Assembly: GCF_030324495.1 (NCBI RefSeq)
Contig: NZ_JACAGN010000008.1
Coordinates: 1-64,000, forward strand
Direction of reading: 5' to 3'
From: Myroides sp. 1354
Lineage (GTDB): Bacteria > Bacteroidota > Bacteroidia > Flavobacteriales > Flavobacteriaceae
Length of the DNA: 64,000 nt
Shown here: piece after piece, positions 16,095 to 25,103 of the stretch
How positions within the stretch are numbered: the stretch's first letter is position 1
Layout of the letters: every line of letters begins with the position of its first letter
Notes under the pieces: generated by a model
Seen by the model: only the letters and a program-made list of their open reading frames with translations
What the model was told of the DNA's origin: nothing
The model's database searches: none
Position numbers and translations under genes: made by a program

Positions 16095-17456
16095 TTATTT
16101 AGTTTCCTCTGTTAATCTTTTCTGTTCTATGTTTTCAGCTAAGCGTTTTTCAATTAGTGGTACAATCAGCGTTTTACGAGGGTTTTGCTTGACAAAAGGA
16201 TATAATTCTATTTGAGTATGAAGCTGTTCTTTAGCACTTGCTAAGACATTAATTCCAACTAATACCTCTTGATTAATTTGAAAGAGTTCTTGTTCCTTTG
16301 TTGCTGATTCATTGATTTTACGCTGAATCGTTCCTTGGTGCAAAGAGGTGATAAAACCTTCCGCTTTTTCAATTTGTTTGAAAATGTCCAATGCTTTTTC
16401 TGCCATTTGCTTTGTGAGATAATCCAGGTAATATGATCCTTCAGTAGGATTATCCACTGCATGAGAATAGCTTTCTTCTTTGAATATTAACAATTGATTT
16501 CTAGCCATTTGTTGACTGGAAAAATTGTCTTTTCGATACAAAGTATCATAAGGTAAATTAGCAATATAATCAGCCCCACCTAAAATAGCACTCATACACT
16601 CTGATGCTGTGCGCATGTGATTCATCTTTGAAGCGTAAATGGTTTTGTTTCGCTTGGTTGGTGTTGCAATGATTTTAATATCGAGCTGATGTTCCTCGTA
16701 CTCCTGGCCAATTAAATCAAAAAGTAAACGCATGGCTTTGAGTTTGGCTATTTCGAAAAAATAATTTGATCCCAAGGCTACCTCAACAAAAATTGGCTGT
16801 TTGATGACAGGTAGTCGATTGAGATACTCATTCAAATGACTACAAGCATAGGCTATTTGTTGTATGTGATTCGCTCCTGCATTTTGATAGACCTGAGTAT
16901 CAATAACGAGTTGTACCGATTGATGTGTGCGAATAAGTGATTCAACACTATTGAAATCTTGAGTGATATTGTGAAACCAATTACCATCTGTAACTAATTG
17001 ATGAATAGGGTCAACAAGGAAATGAATATGATATTGTTTTTGCTCAGCCCATTGGGCAATGCGTTTGAGGTAGGCTTCATCTAAAAAGGCACATCTAAAA
17101 AAATAAACCCCTTGTTGAGGTAGAGCAAGAAGTAGTTGAATCAAATCAATCTCGGCATGAGGAACTGTAAAATAAAGACTTTCCGTTCCTTTTTGTAAAG
17201 AGGTTAGCGCATTTTGGATTGATTTTTCTACTTCGTGTATGTAAATCGGTTGTAGAATGCTCCACTGTGTTGTTTGTGTAGGAATAGTCAGCATTTCACG
17301 ATCCTCTGCATGATAAAAAGGACGCACTTTAATGCCTTCCAAACTTTCCCAAACTAGGGTTGTAGTATAATCGGCTCCCTGAAGTTCATATTGTATTCTA
17401 TTTTTCCATTGTTTGGATGGAATGGAATAAAATGGCTCGAAAAGTTGATGATTCAT
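16095..17456 (-). CDS. mutA: Methylmalonyl-CoA mutase small (beta) subunit-like protein
   Basis: 453 aa, the normal size for the flavobacterial beta subunit, which has a non-catalytic TIM barrel and no B12 domain. Recognisable segments: SKQWKNRIQYELQGADY and VWESLEGIKVRPFYH at the N-terminus, FVEVALGSNYFFEIAKLKAMRLL in the centre, and NPTEGSYYLDYLTKQMAEKAL late. In active enzymes this subunit pairs with a catalytic, B12-binding alpha subunit. Here the partner gene 11 bp downstream lacks that domain. It follows the septum-formation gene by 18 bp in one operon. Confidence 0.85.
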   Translation of the reverse strand: MNHQLFEPFYSIPSKQWKNRIQYELQGADYTTTLVWESLEGIKVRPFYHAEDREMLTIPTQTTQWSILQPIYIHEVEKSIQNALTSLQKGTESLYFTVPHAEIDLIQLLLALPQQGVYFFRCAFLDEAYLKRIAQWAEQKQYHIHFLVDPIHQLVTDGNWFHNITQDFNSVESLIRTHQSVQLVIDTQVYQNAGANHIQQIAYACSHLNEYLNRLPVIKQPIFVEVALGSNYFFEIAKLKAMRLLFDLIGQEYEEHQLDIKIIATPTKRNKTIYASKMNHMRTASECMSAILGGADYIANLPYDTLYRKDNFSSQQMARNQLLIFKEESYSHAVDNPTEGSYYLDYLTKQMAEKALDIFKQIEKAEGFITSLHQGTIQRKINESATKEQELFQINQEVLVGINVLASAKEQLHTQIELYPFVKQNPRKTLIVPLIEKRLAENIEQKRLTEETK

Positions 17457-17474
17457 AGTACTAAGACGTCAGGT

Positions 17475-17798
17475 TTATTGAGAAGATAAGGTATCAAATT
17501 CAATGATAAAAATATCTTCATTATCTCGCTTCATATAATATTTTTCTCTCGCGTATTTTTCTGTTGCATCTCCATCTTTTAGATTTTTGATGGCTTGCTT
17601 ATCCTTGTCTATTTCACTTTGGAAATAGTCCCTTCTCTCTTCCAATTTGTCTATCTCTTGATCAATGGTGTGATGTTCAATAAGAGAGTAACTATCAAAG
17701 AAAATAATCCAAACAATAAAGCCAACAGTGATTAAAAAAAACGGGTTTTTCACTATTCGGATAAATCTCAGTTTGCGAAGCATGCTTTTTGAATCCAT
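17475..17798 (-). CDS. Septum formation initiator family protein (FtsB/DivIC-like)
   Basis: 107 aa with a single membrane helix (about residues 19-36), followed by a coiled coil (about 40-75, TIDQEIDKLEERRDYFQSEIDKDKQAIKNL) and the family end motif ATEKYAREKYYMKRDNEDIFII. FtsB/DivIC proteins form part of the divisome with FtsL and FtsQ at the inner membrane. It lies 29 bp downstream of udk in a neighbourhood conserved in Flavobacteriaceae. Confidence 0.9.
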   Translation of the reverse strand: MDSKSMLRKLRFIRIVKNPFFLITVGFIVWIIFFDSYSLIEHHTIDQEIDKLEERRDYFQSEIDKDKQAIKNLKDGDATEKYAREKYYMKRDNEDIFIIEFDTLSSQ

Positions 17799-17827
17799 TG
17801 GCTTGATTGTTGTTTAATGGTATAAAG

Positions 17828-18436
17828 TTAACCTATTTTCTCATTAATTACAGTACGAACAATGTCAATTGCTACAGTATTGTACGTATCATTGGGAATA
17901 ATGATATCAGCATAAGCTTTTGAAGGCTCAATAAACTGATCGTGCATGGGTTTTAATGTATTTTGATAGCGGTTTAAAACCTCAATCATATCGCGTCCAC
18001 GTTCCGCAATATCGCGTTTTAATCGTCGAATTAAACGCTCGTCAGAATCGGCATGAACAAAAATCTTAATATCACATAATTCACGTAATTCGGGATTACA
18101 CAAAATTAAAATCCCCTCTACAATCATTACTTTTCGAGGATGAGTCAATACATAATCGTCTGTTCTGTTGTGTTTGACAAAAGAATACACGGGTTGGTTT
18201 ACGCTTTTTCCTTCTTTTAAGTCTTTCAAATGTTGAACCAATAAATCAAAGTCAATAGATCTCGGATGGTCAAAATTGATTAAAGTTCGCTCCTCTAAAC
18301 TAAGATTGTCTGTCGCTTTGTAATACGAGTCTTGTGATATAATACCTACTTCTGTTTCAGGTAGTTCGTTCATGATTTGGTGAACTACGGTAGTTTTTCC
18401 ACTTCCTGTACCGCCTGCAATTCCAATAATTAACAT
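17828..18436 (-). CDS. udk: Uridine kinase
   Basis: 202 aa from the Met at 18436. Walker A GGTGSGKTT lies near the start of the chosen protein, followed by SQDSYY, NFDHPRSID, the HNRT segment and EGILIL of the phosphoribulokinase/uridine kinase fold, plus an RRLKRDIAERGRD lid. It phosphorylates uridine and cytidine in pyrimidine salvage. A longer frame from 18469 is possible, but a -7 element (18457-18464) lies within that extension, so the internal ATG is preferred. First gene of the udk-divIC-mutA-mutB-like unit. Confidence 0.94.
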   Translation of the reverse strand: MLIIGIAGGTGSGKTTVVHQIMNELPETEVGIISQDSYYKATDNLSLEERTLINFDHPRSIDFDLLVQHLKDLKEGKSVNQPVYSFVKHNRTDDYVLTHPRKVMIVEGILILCNPELRELCDIKIFVHADSDERLIRRLKRDIAERGRDMIEVLNRYQNTLKPMHDQFIEPSKAYADIIIPNDTYNTVAIDIVRTVINEKIG

Positions 18437-18456
18437 GTTTGCTTCTATATTTTCAG

Positions 18457-18464
18457 CAAAAATA
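18457..18464 (-). promoter_or_regulatory. -7 promoter element of the udk operon
   Basis: The minus strand reads TATTTTTG, matching TAnnTTTG, 20 nt before the ATG at 18436. It lies inside the longer alternative frame and decides the start. Confidence 0.5.
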
Positions 18465-18629
18465 AACATTAATCAAAGAGGGGAAAAACATTTTTTGAGA
18501 TTCGTATTTAGTTCTTCTTTTTTATAGCAAAAAACAGAGGAACTTAAGACCTTAGGGGATAAAAGAAGGATTGTATTGGATGAATGACAGTATATAATGT
18601 TATTTATACTTAATCTAATTTAAAAAAGC

Positions 18630-18637
18630 TATATTTG
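18630..18637 (+). promoter_or_regulatory. -7 promoter element of the siderophore-interacting protein gene
   Basis: TATATTTG matches TAnnTTTG, 51 nt before the start codon. A weak AT-rich palindrome, TTAATCTAATTTAA, lies 7 bp upstream (18610-18623), with the same 14-bp spacing as the feoAB operator. The match may be chance. The rest of 18470-18688 holds nothing else recognised. Confidence 0.5.
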
Positions 18638-18688
18638 TTCTTCAACAAAAGACAAAAGCAATAGTTTATTATAAATAAATAGAGATAT

Positions 18689-19513
18689 ATGGCGAAGAAA
18701 ACGGTAGATCGAGGAATATTTACGCTGAAAGAAAGAACGTATATTACTCCACATTATATACGCATTACCTTAGAAGGAAAAGATACTCAAAAGTTTGACC
18801 GCACAACCATAGGGGTAAATAATAAAATATTTTTAGCTCCAGAGGGATGCGATCGCGTTTATTTACCTGAATTTGATTTTGAGAAAGGACAATGGGTTCC
18901 GATGGATGAGGCTATTCGTCCGAGTGTTAGAACCTATACTCATCGAGGAATAGATTTAGAAAAAAATGAGTTGTATGTTGATTTTGTTGCACATGGAGAT
19001 GAAGGACCTGCATCGAGATGGGCTATTCAGGCACCCATTGGTGCAGAATTAGGAGTGGCAATGGGAACAGAACCTTCTGAATTATATCCTGTAGCTGCTC
19101 GTTATATTTTAGTAGGAGATGCCACTGCAATTCCTGTTTTGGGTTCGATTTTAGAAGATTTGCCAGCCAATGTGCAGGTAAAAGCTTTTATTGAAGTAGA
19201 GACACAAGAAGATATTCAGTCTTTAGAAACAAAAGCTCAATCTGATATTGAATGGATTATTAATCCAACACCAGGTCAAAATACAAGATTAGCAGAAAAA
19301 GCATTGGCTTATATTGAAGAACAAGGCGAAATGGAATCCAAATTCGCCTATGTAGCGGCAGAATTTTCCAATGTAAAATTGTTGCGTAACTATTTGCGCA
19401 AAGAGAAAAATTGGACGAAAGACGAGTTGTACGCGTATTCTTACTGGAAGTTTGGAAAAGCAGAAAATGTGTCCGAAGCTGATCGTCGTGCTGAAAAAGC
19501 AAGTTTAGACTAA
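18689..19513 (+). CDS. Siderophore-interacting protein (flavin-dependent ferric reductase family)
   Basis: 274 aa. FAD-binding part with RPSVRTYTHRGID (the RxYT flavin motif) and FVAHGDEGPASRWA, then an NAD(P)H-type domain with YILVGDATAIPVLGSIL and a C-terminal YAYSYWKFGKAE typical of ViuB/YqjH proteins. These cytoplasmic enzymes reduce ferric siderophore complexes to release iron. It is a single-gene unit with promoter and terminator. No siderophore biosynthesis genes are in the window. Confidence 0.92.
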   Translation: MAKKTVDRGIFTLKERTYITPHYIRITLEGKDTQKFDRTTIGVNNKIFLAPEGCDRVYLPEFDFEKGQWVPMDEAIRPSVRTYTHRGIDLEKNELYVDFVAHGDEGPASRWAIQAPIGAELGVAMGTEPSELYPVAARYILVGDATAIPVLGSILEDLPANVQVKAFIEVETQEDIQSLETKAQSDIEWIINPTPGQNTRLAEKALAYIEEQGEMESKFAYVAAEFSNVKLLRNYLRKEKNWTKDELYAYSYWKFGKAENVSEADRRAEKASLD

Positions 19514-19600
19514 CAATAAAATGCAATACTCCATACATGTTGTTATTGTCATTACAAAAGGTAAATTCACTATTCAATACCTTTAATTAAATCGGAAAAG

Positions 19601-19627
19601 CGAGGGTAATATCCCTCGTTTTTTTTG
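19601..19627 (+). terminator. Terminator after the siderophore-interacting protein gene
   Basis: Stem CGAGGG / CCCTCG with a 6-nt loop, followed by a run of eight or more Ts. Confidence 0.85.
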
Positions 19628-19696
19628 TTTATCGCATTTTGAAGGAATGGATTTTTAAAATCAAGTTAAATCTACAAGATGAATTAAATTATTTAG

Positions 19697-19726
19697 TTTG
19701 ATAAGAAATATTATTTCTTACCTTTG
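19697..19726 (+). promoter_or_regulatory. Promoter of the nusB operon
   Basis: TTTG (19697-19700), 18-nt spacer, TACCTTTG (19719-19726). It lies 45 bp before the nusB start. Confidence 0.8.
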
Positions 19727-19770
19727 TCGGCTGAAATAAAAATTCAAATCATTTTAAGTTCTTTAGTAGC

Positions 19771-20712
19771 ATGTTAAATCGAAGACACATTCGTATCAAG
19801 GTTATGCAGACGCTTTATGCACTGCACCAAAGTAATTCTGACCAAATTCAAACGGGTGAGAAATTTTTAAACCACAGCATGGATAGTATACAAGAGTTGT
19901 ATTTATTGATGCTAACCCTCCTGATAGAAATTCGAAAAAAAGAAGAAGAATATATCGAAATTTCTCAGAAAAAACATTTAGCTACTTACGAAGAACGCAA
20001 TCCAAACAAGAAATTTATCGAAAACCAAGTACTCGAATTGTTGAGTAATTCTACTTCTATTAGCAATAAAGTGGAAGAACGCAATATGACGTATTGGCAA
20101 CGTAAAGATCACTATGTTCAATTGGTATTGGATGAAATCAAAGCGAGTCAATTGTACAACGATTACATGAAATCAACAACGCGTTCTTTTCAAGCAGATC
20201 AAGATTTTATCGTAGATGTTTACACGGAAATCATTGCGCCAAATGAGAAATTGTATGACTTTTTAGAAGATACAAAATTAACTTGGGTAGACGATTTACC
20301 AGTGGTAAATACATTGATTCAGAAGCAATTGAGACAGTTGAAGAATGTAGAACAAGCTTTTTTTGTTCCTAAAGTTTTCAAAGATGCAGAAGATAAAGAT
20401 TTTGCTCAAGATTTGTTCCGTAGAACGTTTTTAAATGGTAGTGAACTAGCGAAAGAATACGATGGTAAAACGCCAAATTGGGATACAGAGCGTATTGCTG
20501 CTATCGATATTGTCGTTTTAAAAATGGCGATTTGTGAGATGTTGCGATTCTCATCTATTCCGGTAAAAGTGACAATAAATGAATATTTAGAGGTGGTGAA
20601 AGAGTATTCTACACCAAAAAGTAGTATATTTATCAACGGTATCCTTGATAATATTTCGAAAGAACTTGAAGCTCAAGGGCGATTGAATAAAATTGGGAAA
20701 GGACTTTTATAA
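19771..20712 (+). CDS. nusB: Transcription antitermination factor NusB
   Basis: 313 aa, about twice the length of E. coli NusB. The NusB helical domain is split: the start reads NRRHIRIKVMQTLYALHQS, and the rest appears near residues 195-305 (FAQDLFRRTF, IAAIDIVVLKMAICEML, PVKVTINEYLEVVKEYSTPKSSIFINGILDNI). A helical insertion between them is usual in Bacteroidota. NusB with NusE binds boxA RNA in rRNA antitermination. First gene of an operon with the DUF1573 lipoprotein and yajC. Confidence 0.95.
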   Translation: MLNRRHIRIKVMQTLYALHQSNSDQIQTGEKFLNHSMDSIQELYLLMLTLLIEIRKKEEEYIEISQKKHLATYEERNPNKKFIENQVLELLSNSTSISNKVEERNMTYWQRKDHYVQLVLDEIKASQLYNDYMKSTTRSFQADQDFIVDVYTEIIAPNEKLYDFLEDTKLTWVDDLPVVNTLIQKQLRQLKNVEQAFFVPKVFKDAEDKDFAQDLFRRTFLNGSELAKEYDGKTPNWDTERIAAIDIVVLKMAICEMLRFSSIPVKVTINEYLEVVKEYSTPKSSIFINGILDNISKELEAQGRLNKIGKGLL

Positions 20713-20741
20713 GACGAATTAACCATAATAACTATAATTGA

Positions 20742-21194
20742 ATGAAAAAAGTATTTATGTTGTCTTGCGTTGCTTTATTAACGATGACAGCTTGTAAAAA
20801 GAATGATGCGTCAAGTCGTATTAGTGAAGATAATATAGCTAAAGTAGAACAAGAGGCTATGGATAAAAAAACGCAAGGTAGTTCAAAAATGGAATTTACG
20901 TCACTTGTGCATGATTTTGGAACAATAGGCAATAATGAGGCTGTAGAGACAGAATTTGAATTTACAAATACAGGAAATGCAGATTTAGTTATTATTGATG
21001 CTCGTGCAACTTGTGGATGTACTGTGCCAGAATACCAAAAAACACCAATTAAACCAGGAGAAAAATCAAAATTAAAAGTTAGATTTCAAACTGGAGCAGT
21101 TGGACAACAACAAAAAACAGTTACTTTAACAACGAATACAGAAAAAGGAGAAGAGTTATTGACAATCAAAGCGAACGTTTCTCCAGCAAACTAA
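20742..21194 (+). CDS. DUF1573 domain lipoprotein
   Basis: 150 aa with a lipoprotein signal (LTMTAC, lipidated Cys18) and one DUF1573 domain from about residue 48: HDFGTIGNNEAVETEFEFTN, then CGCTVPEYQKTPIKPGEKSKLKVRF. The domain has an immunoglobulin-like (ASH) fold, common in Bacteroidota; its role is unknown. It is expected in the periplasm or outer membrane. It follows nusB by 29 bp and precedes yajC by 19 bp. Confidence 0.9.
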   Translation: MKKVFMLSCVALLTMTACKKNDASSRISEDNIAKVEQEAMDKKTQGSSKMEFTSLVHDFGTIGNNEAVETEFEFTNTGNADLVIIDARATCGCTVPEYQKTPIKPGEKSKLKVRFQTGAVGQQQKTVTLTTNTEKGEELLTIKANVSPAN

Positions 21195-21213
21195 TTTTTT
21201 AATACTTATATTT

Positions 21214-21489
21214 ATGGAAGGTATACAACAATTTTTACCTATGATTTTCATCTTTGTTGCGATCTATTTCTTTATGATTCGCCCGCAACAAAAGAAAATG
21301 AAACAAGAAAAAGCATACGAGGCTAGTCTTAAAGTAGGAGATCGTATCGTAACTAAATCAGGTTTACACGGAAGAATTGGGGAGTTAAATGAATTAACAG
21401 TTGTTGTAGAAACAATGGCAGGAAAACTTTTAATGGAGCGTTCTGCTATTTCTATGGAAATGAGTCAAAAACTTCAAGAGAAAAAATAA
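21214..21489 (+). CDS. yajC: Preprotein translocase subunit YajC
   Basis: 91 aa. One N-terminal membrane helix (LPMIFIFVAIYFFMI) followed by the family signature RPQQKKMKQ and the cytoplasmic domain VGDRIVTKSGLHGRIGEL. YajC is a small accessory partner of SecDF at the Sec translocon. Last gene of the nusB unit, followed by a terminator. Confidence 0.95.
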   Translation: MEGIQQFLPMIFIFVAIYFFMIRPQQKKMKQEKAYEASLKVGDRIVTKSGLHGRIGELNELTVVVETMAGKLLMERSAISMEMSQKLQEKK

Positions 21490-21517
21490 TTATACGACGT
21501 ATAATACATAATAAAAT

Positions 21518-21539
21518 AGGCATTGCGAAAGCAATGCCT
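21518..21539. terminator. Terminator after yajC
   Basis: Stem AGGCATTGC / GCAATGCCT with a GAAA tetraloop, followed by TTATTTTTT. It reaches the stop codon of the convergent YdeI-like gene and may serve both directions. Confidence 0.88.
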
Positions 21540-22090
21540 TATTTTTTGTATTTATCGTGGAGACCTGCACCTATTCGTATTAGTGGAATGGCCTTTTCAA
21601 TGCGACTGATTTGAGTAGCTTCTCTTTTGGCTTCTTTAAAATATTGAAGGTATTCTTTCTGTTTATAAGGAGTTAGCGCATTGAATTTTGTATTTAAATC
21701 GGCATCTTCTTCTAATTTTCGATTGAATAACTCAATAAAGATAGTCTGCGGTTCCTCTTTGGGTAAACTGCGTTTTTGCTTGGCAATGGCGATGGCTTCC
21801 TCTACATATTGCTGGATTAAGGCTACATCAATTTCAGCTGCTGAGGTAAATCTCCATTGGCGTAATCCTTTGGTTTTTCCTTCTTGCGCATTGATGAGTT
21901 TCTCATGAGAATCTTGCATAAAGACCCCTTTGTAAAACCAAATGCTGAAATAATTTTTAAAACCACCCGCTGCAACGACCATTTCATTGTTGTGGTAATA
22001 AATATTCGTTCCCCATTTAAACCGCATTTCTAAATCCATACTTTGAAAGAGGGCTTCAATCGTTTTAAGTTCAGCTTCCCATTGCATCAT
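21539..22090 (-). CDS. YdeI/OmdA-type DUF1801 protein
   Basis: 183 aa. An N-terminal DUF1801 domain (about residues 1-105, with MRFKWGTNIYYHNNEMVVAAGGFKNYFSIWFYKG) is joined to a C-terminal YdeI/OmpD-associated helical part (FNALTPYKQKEYLQYFKEAKREATQISRIEKAI). The molecular function is unknown. The ATG overlaps the stop codon of gap in a TAATG junction, so translation is probably coupled to gap. A second ATG is adjacent. Confidence 0.85.
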   Translation of the reverse strand: MMQWEAELKTIEALFQSMDLEMRFKWGTNIYYHNNEMVVAAGGFKNYFSIWFYKGVFMQDSHEKLINAQEGKTKGLRQWRFTSAAEIDVALIQQYVEEAIAIAKQKRSLPKEEPQTIFIELFNRKLEEDADLNTKFNALTPYKQKEYLQYFKEAKREATQISRIEKAIPLIRIGAGLHDKYKK

Positions 22091-23100
22091 TAGTTCTTTT
22101 TAATTGAGTCAAAATACAAAATTAAATCAATTAATCGAGAGGAATATCCAATCTCATTGTCATACCATCCCACGACTTTAACCATGCGATCAATCACAGA
22201 AGTTAGCTGGGCATCAAAGAGACAAGAGTGAGTATTGCCAATGATATCTACCGACACAATAGGATCCTCTGTGTACGCTAAAATACCTTTTAGTTCATTT
22301 TCTGCTGCGTCTTTGAAGGCTTGGTTGATTTCTTCAATGGTGATTTCTCTTTTGACATAACAAGTAATATCTGTTAAGGATCCATCGGGAACGGGAACGC
22401 GAATTCCTCCACCCCCAATTTTTCCTTCGTATTCCGGGAAAATCTTCGTTAAGGCTTTGGCAGCACCTGTGGTTGTTGGAACAATGGATTGTGCTGCTCC
22501 GCGTGCTCTTCTCAAGTCTTTATGTGGTTGGTCGTGTAAACTTTGATCTGTCGTATACGAGTGCACTGTGGTGATATAGGCTTGTTCCATCCCACATAGT
22601 TTCTGGATGATTTTCACCATAGGAGCAGCATTGTTTGTCGTACAACTTGCGTTGGAAATAATCAATTCCTCTCCAGTTAAAATCTGCTCATTAACCCCTA
22701 AAACGATGGTTTTGATTTCATTGTCTTCAGGTGGTACAGATAGAATGACGCGTTTTGCTCCTTGTTTAAGGTGCTCTTCTAAGAGTGCCGTAGTTTTTCG
22801 CTTACCTGTTGCTTCTATAACGTAATCGATGTCTAAGTGAGCCCAAGGCAAATCTGCGATAGCCTTTGAACGGAAATAAGGTATTTTCTGTTGATTGATA
22901 ATTAGGTGATTGTCATCACACGAAACATCCGCTTGTAAGATACCGTGAATACTGTCGTATTTGACTAAATGCGCCATGGTTTGCACATCCGCTAAATCGT
23001 TTATAGCAACAACTTCAATGACGGGATGATTGAGCAATAATTTAAAGAGATTTCGACCAATACGTCCAAATCCATTAATTGCAACTTTAATTTTTTTCAT
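22090..23100 (-). CDS. gap: Type I glyceraldehyde-3-phosphate dehydrogenase
   Basis: 336 aa. NAD-binding start INGFGRIGRNLFKLL, catalytic SNASCTTNNAAP (Cys153), HSYTTDQ and the late WYDNEIGYSSR. It oxidises glyceraldehyde-3-phosphate in glycolysis or acts in reverse in gluconeogenesis. Asp35 after the second strand (AINDLAD) suggests NAD+ preference. The catalytic motif is intact. Upstream in the operon region lies lipA (48 bp away); downstream is the coupled YdeI-like gene. Confidence 0.96.
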   Translation of the reverse strand: MKKIKVAINGFGRIGRNLFKLLLNHPVIEVVAINDLADVQTMAHLVKYDSIHGILQADVSCDDNHLIINQQKIPYFRSKAIADLPWAHLDIDYVIEATGKRKTTALLEEHLKQGAKRVILSVPPEDNEIKTIVLGVNEQILTGEELIISNASCTTNNAAPMVKIIQKLCGMEQAYITTVHSYTTDQSLHDQPHKDLRRARGAAQSIVPTTTGAAKALTKIFPEYEGKIGGGGIRVPVPDGSLTDITCYVKREITIEEINQAFKDAAENELKGILAYTEDPIVSVDIIGNTHSCLFDAQLTSVIDRMVKVVGWYDNEIGYSSRLIDLILYFDSIKKN

Positions 23101-23148
23101 TGGTTGTAAAAGAAGATGGTCGCCAAACAGCGACCATCAATATTATAA

Positions 23149-24021
23149 TTATAAAATATGTTTTTGAGCTTTGTATGATGAACGTACAAGTGCACCACTT
23201 TCAACGTGTCTGAATCCTAATTCTAATCCGATTTCTTCGTATTTTTTGAACTGTTCAGGTGTGATGAATTCTTTTACGGGTAAGTGTTTTTTGCTCGGTT
23301 GCAAATATTGACCAATCGTTAAAACATCTAATCCAACTCCTTTTAAGTCGTGCATGGTTTGAATAACTTCTTCTTCTGTTTCACCTAATCCAAGCATAAT
23401 TCCCGATTTAGTACGCTTAGCACCATTGTCTTTTAAATATTTTAGCACGGCTAAACTGCGGTCGTATTTAGCTTGAATTCGAACTTCTCTCGTTAAGCGA
23501 CGAACGGTTTCCATATTGTGTGAAATCACTTCTGGTGCCACTTCTAAGATACGATCTAATAAACGCTCTTCTCCTTGGAAGTCAGGAATTAGTGTTTCCA
23601 TTGTTGTTCCTGGACTAATACGACGAACGGCTTTCACTGTTTCAGACCAAATGATAGATCCTCCATCTTTTAAATCGTCTCGGTCAACACTTGTGATTAC
23701 AGCGTGTTTGATATTCATTAACTTAATAGATCGTGCTACTTTGTCTGGTTCATCCCAATCCACTGTTTCTGGACGCCCTGTTTTTACTCCACAGAAACCA
23801 CATGAACGCGTACAGATATTACCTAAAATCATAAATGTAGCTGTACCTTCTCCCCAACATTCTCCCATATTCGGACAACTACCCGAGGTACAGATGGTAT
23901 GTAATTTATACTTATCCACCAATCCTCTTAATTCAGTATATTTTTTACCTGTAGGCAATTTTACACGTAACCATTTCGGTTTGGCCTGTGGTTGTATATT
24001 TTTGTCTAAGATTGTATCCAT
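23149..24021 (-). CDS. lipA: Lipoyl synthase
   Basis: 290 aa. Auxiliary cluster cysteines 44, 49 and 55 ([13 protein letters not shown]) and radical-SAM cysteines 70, 74 and 77 (CTRSCGFC). A C-terminal RSSYKA motif, near the end, completes the family pattern. It inserts sulfur into protein-bound octanoyl chains to make lipoate for 2-oxoacid dehydrogenases and the glycine cleavage system. A -7 element 21 nt upstream supports the start. Confidence 0.97.
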   Translation of the reverse strand: MDTILDKNIQPQAKPKWLRVKLPTGKKYTELRGLVDKYKLHTICTSGSCPNMGECWGEGTATFMILGNICTRSCGFCGVKTGRPETVDWDEPDKVARSIKLMNIKHAVITSVDRDDLKDGGSIIWSETVKAVRRISPGTTMETLIPDFQGEERLLDRILEVAPEVISHNMETVRRLTREVRIQAKYDRSLAVLKYLKDNGAKRTKSGIMLGLGETEEEVIQTMHDLKGVGLDVLTIGQYLQPSKKHLPVKEFITPEQFKKYEEIGLELGFRHVESGALVRSSYKAQKHIL

Positions 24022-24041
24022 ACTTTCATTTTATCAAAGTA

Positions 24042-24049
24042 CAAATATA
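24042..24049 (-). promoter_or_regulatory. -7 promoter element of lipA
   Basis: The minus strand reads TATATTTG, 20 nt before the lipA ATG. No TTTG -33 element is obvious. Confidence 0.5.
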
Positions 24050-24224
24050 CTGAAATCTTCTCTTTTATCTTTGGTTTTTTCGGAATTATAAAATGGATTG
24101 GATTCCTAGTATACACTTGGGTTTCTTGTTGTTTTTTGAGGATATTCTTGATGAAATATTCCAATTAAATGCAAAGTAGAGTAGAATAAAATCAAATTTT
24201 TATGGCGATGTACGCTCGAATGTG

Positions 24225-24232
24225 TACTTTTG
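24225..24232 (+). promoter_or_regulatory. -7 promoter element of the DUF4261 gene
   Basis: TACTTTTG matches TAnnTTTG, 18 nt before the ATG at 24251. The -33 region is not well conserved. Confidence 0.5.
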
Positions 24233-24250
24233 AGTGTATAAAAGAATGCT

Positions 24251-25066
24251 ATGGGATTATTTAATTGGCTGAAAAAAGACAAGCCTCAACCAGAAAAAGA
24301 AACACCAACTTCAACAGAAAAAGAGGATAGCCTTTTATTGGCGATGCCTATGTTTGAAAGGGGGGCGAAGTACAGTATTGAGGCTGTATTGAATAACTTA
24401 CACCAGGAGTGGGGATATGAAGTCGAAGGAACAGATTATGATGATACAACAGCTGTATTGACGGTAGATGGAACCATGTTTGCTATTGCTTTTATGCCAG
24501 CGGCCATTCCAGCAGAAGATATTCAAAATACAGCCCAGTATGCGTATAACTGGAAGACGGTTTTAGATGATATTCAAGATGTCGATAGTCATGCCATTGT
24601 TTCTGTATTGAGCGGACCGATGGATAATGTAGCGCGACATTTGCTGCTTTCTCGTATTTTATATGCCATTATAGCTACAACGCCTAACTGTGTTGGAGTA
24701 TATCAAGGCAGTCAAACCTTGCTTATTCCACGTGAGCAGTATTTAGACTATTATGACGAATTGAAAGAAGGAAAAGTAGTTGTTCCTTTATGGGTATATA
24801 TTGGAGTACGCAGTACAGAAGAGGGGAATAGTGTTTATACTTATGGTTTGTCTGATTTTGGTAAACAAGAATTAGAAGTGGTTAACTCTACACTAGAATT
24901 AGAGGAATTGTATTCTTTCTTAGTGAATATTTGTTCTTATGTCATAGGGAGTGATGTCGTATTTAAACATGGTGAAACGTTGGGATATACGGCAGAACAA
25001 AAGATTAATATTACTTCTTCTAAAGGCGTATTCTTAGCAGGAGAAACGTTGAAATTAGAGATGTAA
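24251..25066 (+). CDS. DUF4261 domain protein
   Basis: 271 aa, no signal peptide or membrane segment. An N-terminal charged linker (residues 8-26) precedes a domain with LLLAMPMFERGAKYSIEAVLNNL, FMPAAIPAEDIQNTAQYAYNW and LPLWVYIGV-like strands that match DUF4261. The function is unknown. It is a single gene between a promoter and a strong terminator, divergent from lipA. Confidence 0.8.
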   Translation: MGLFNWLKKDKPQPEKETPTSTEKEDSLLLAMPMFERGAKYSIEAVLNNLHQEWGYEVEGTDYDDTTAVLTVDGTMFAIAFMPAAIPAEDIQNTAQYAYNWKTVLDDIQDVDSHAIVSVLSGPMDNVARHLLLSRILYAIIATTPNCVGVYQGSQTLLIPREQYLDYYDELKEGKVVVPLWVYIGVRSTEEGNSVYTYGLSDFGKQELEVVNSTLELEELYSFLVNICSYVIGSDVVFKHGETLGYTAEQKINITSSKGVFLAGETLKLEM

Positions 25067-25071
25067 CATAC

Positions 25072-25103
25072 AAAACGCCATTCTTGGATGAGAATGGCGT
25101 TTT
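25072..25103 (+). terminator. Terminator after the DUF4261 gene
   Basis: Stem AAAACGCCATTCT / AGAATGGCGTTTT with a 6-nt loop and a following T-tract. The remainder of the gap to nhaA is AT-rich, with a 9-bp hairpin (CTCTTTTAT / ATAAAAGAG) around 25175-25200. Confidence 0.92.
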
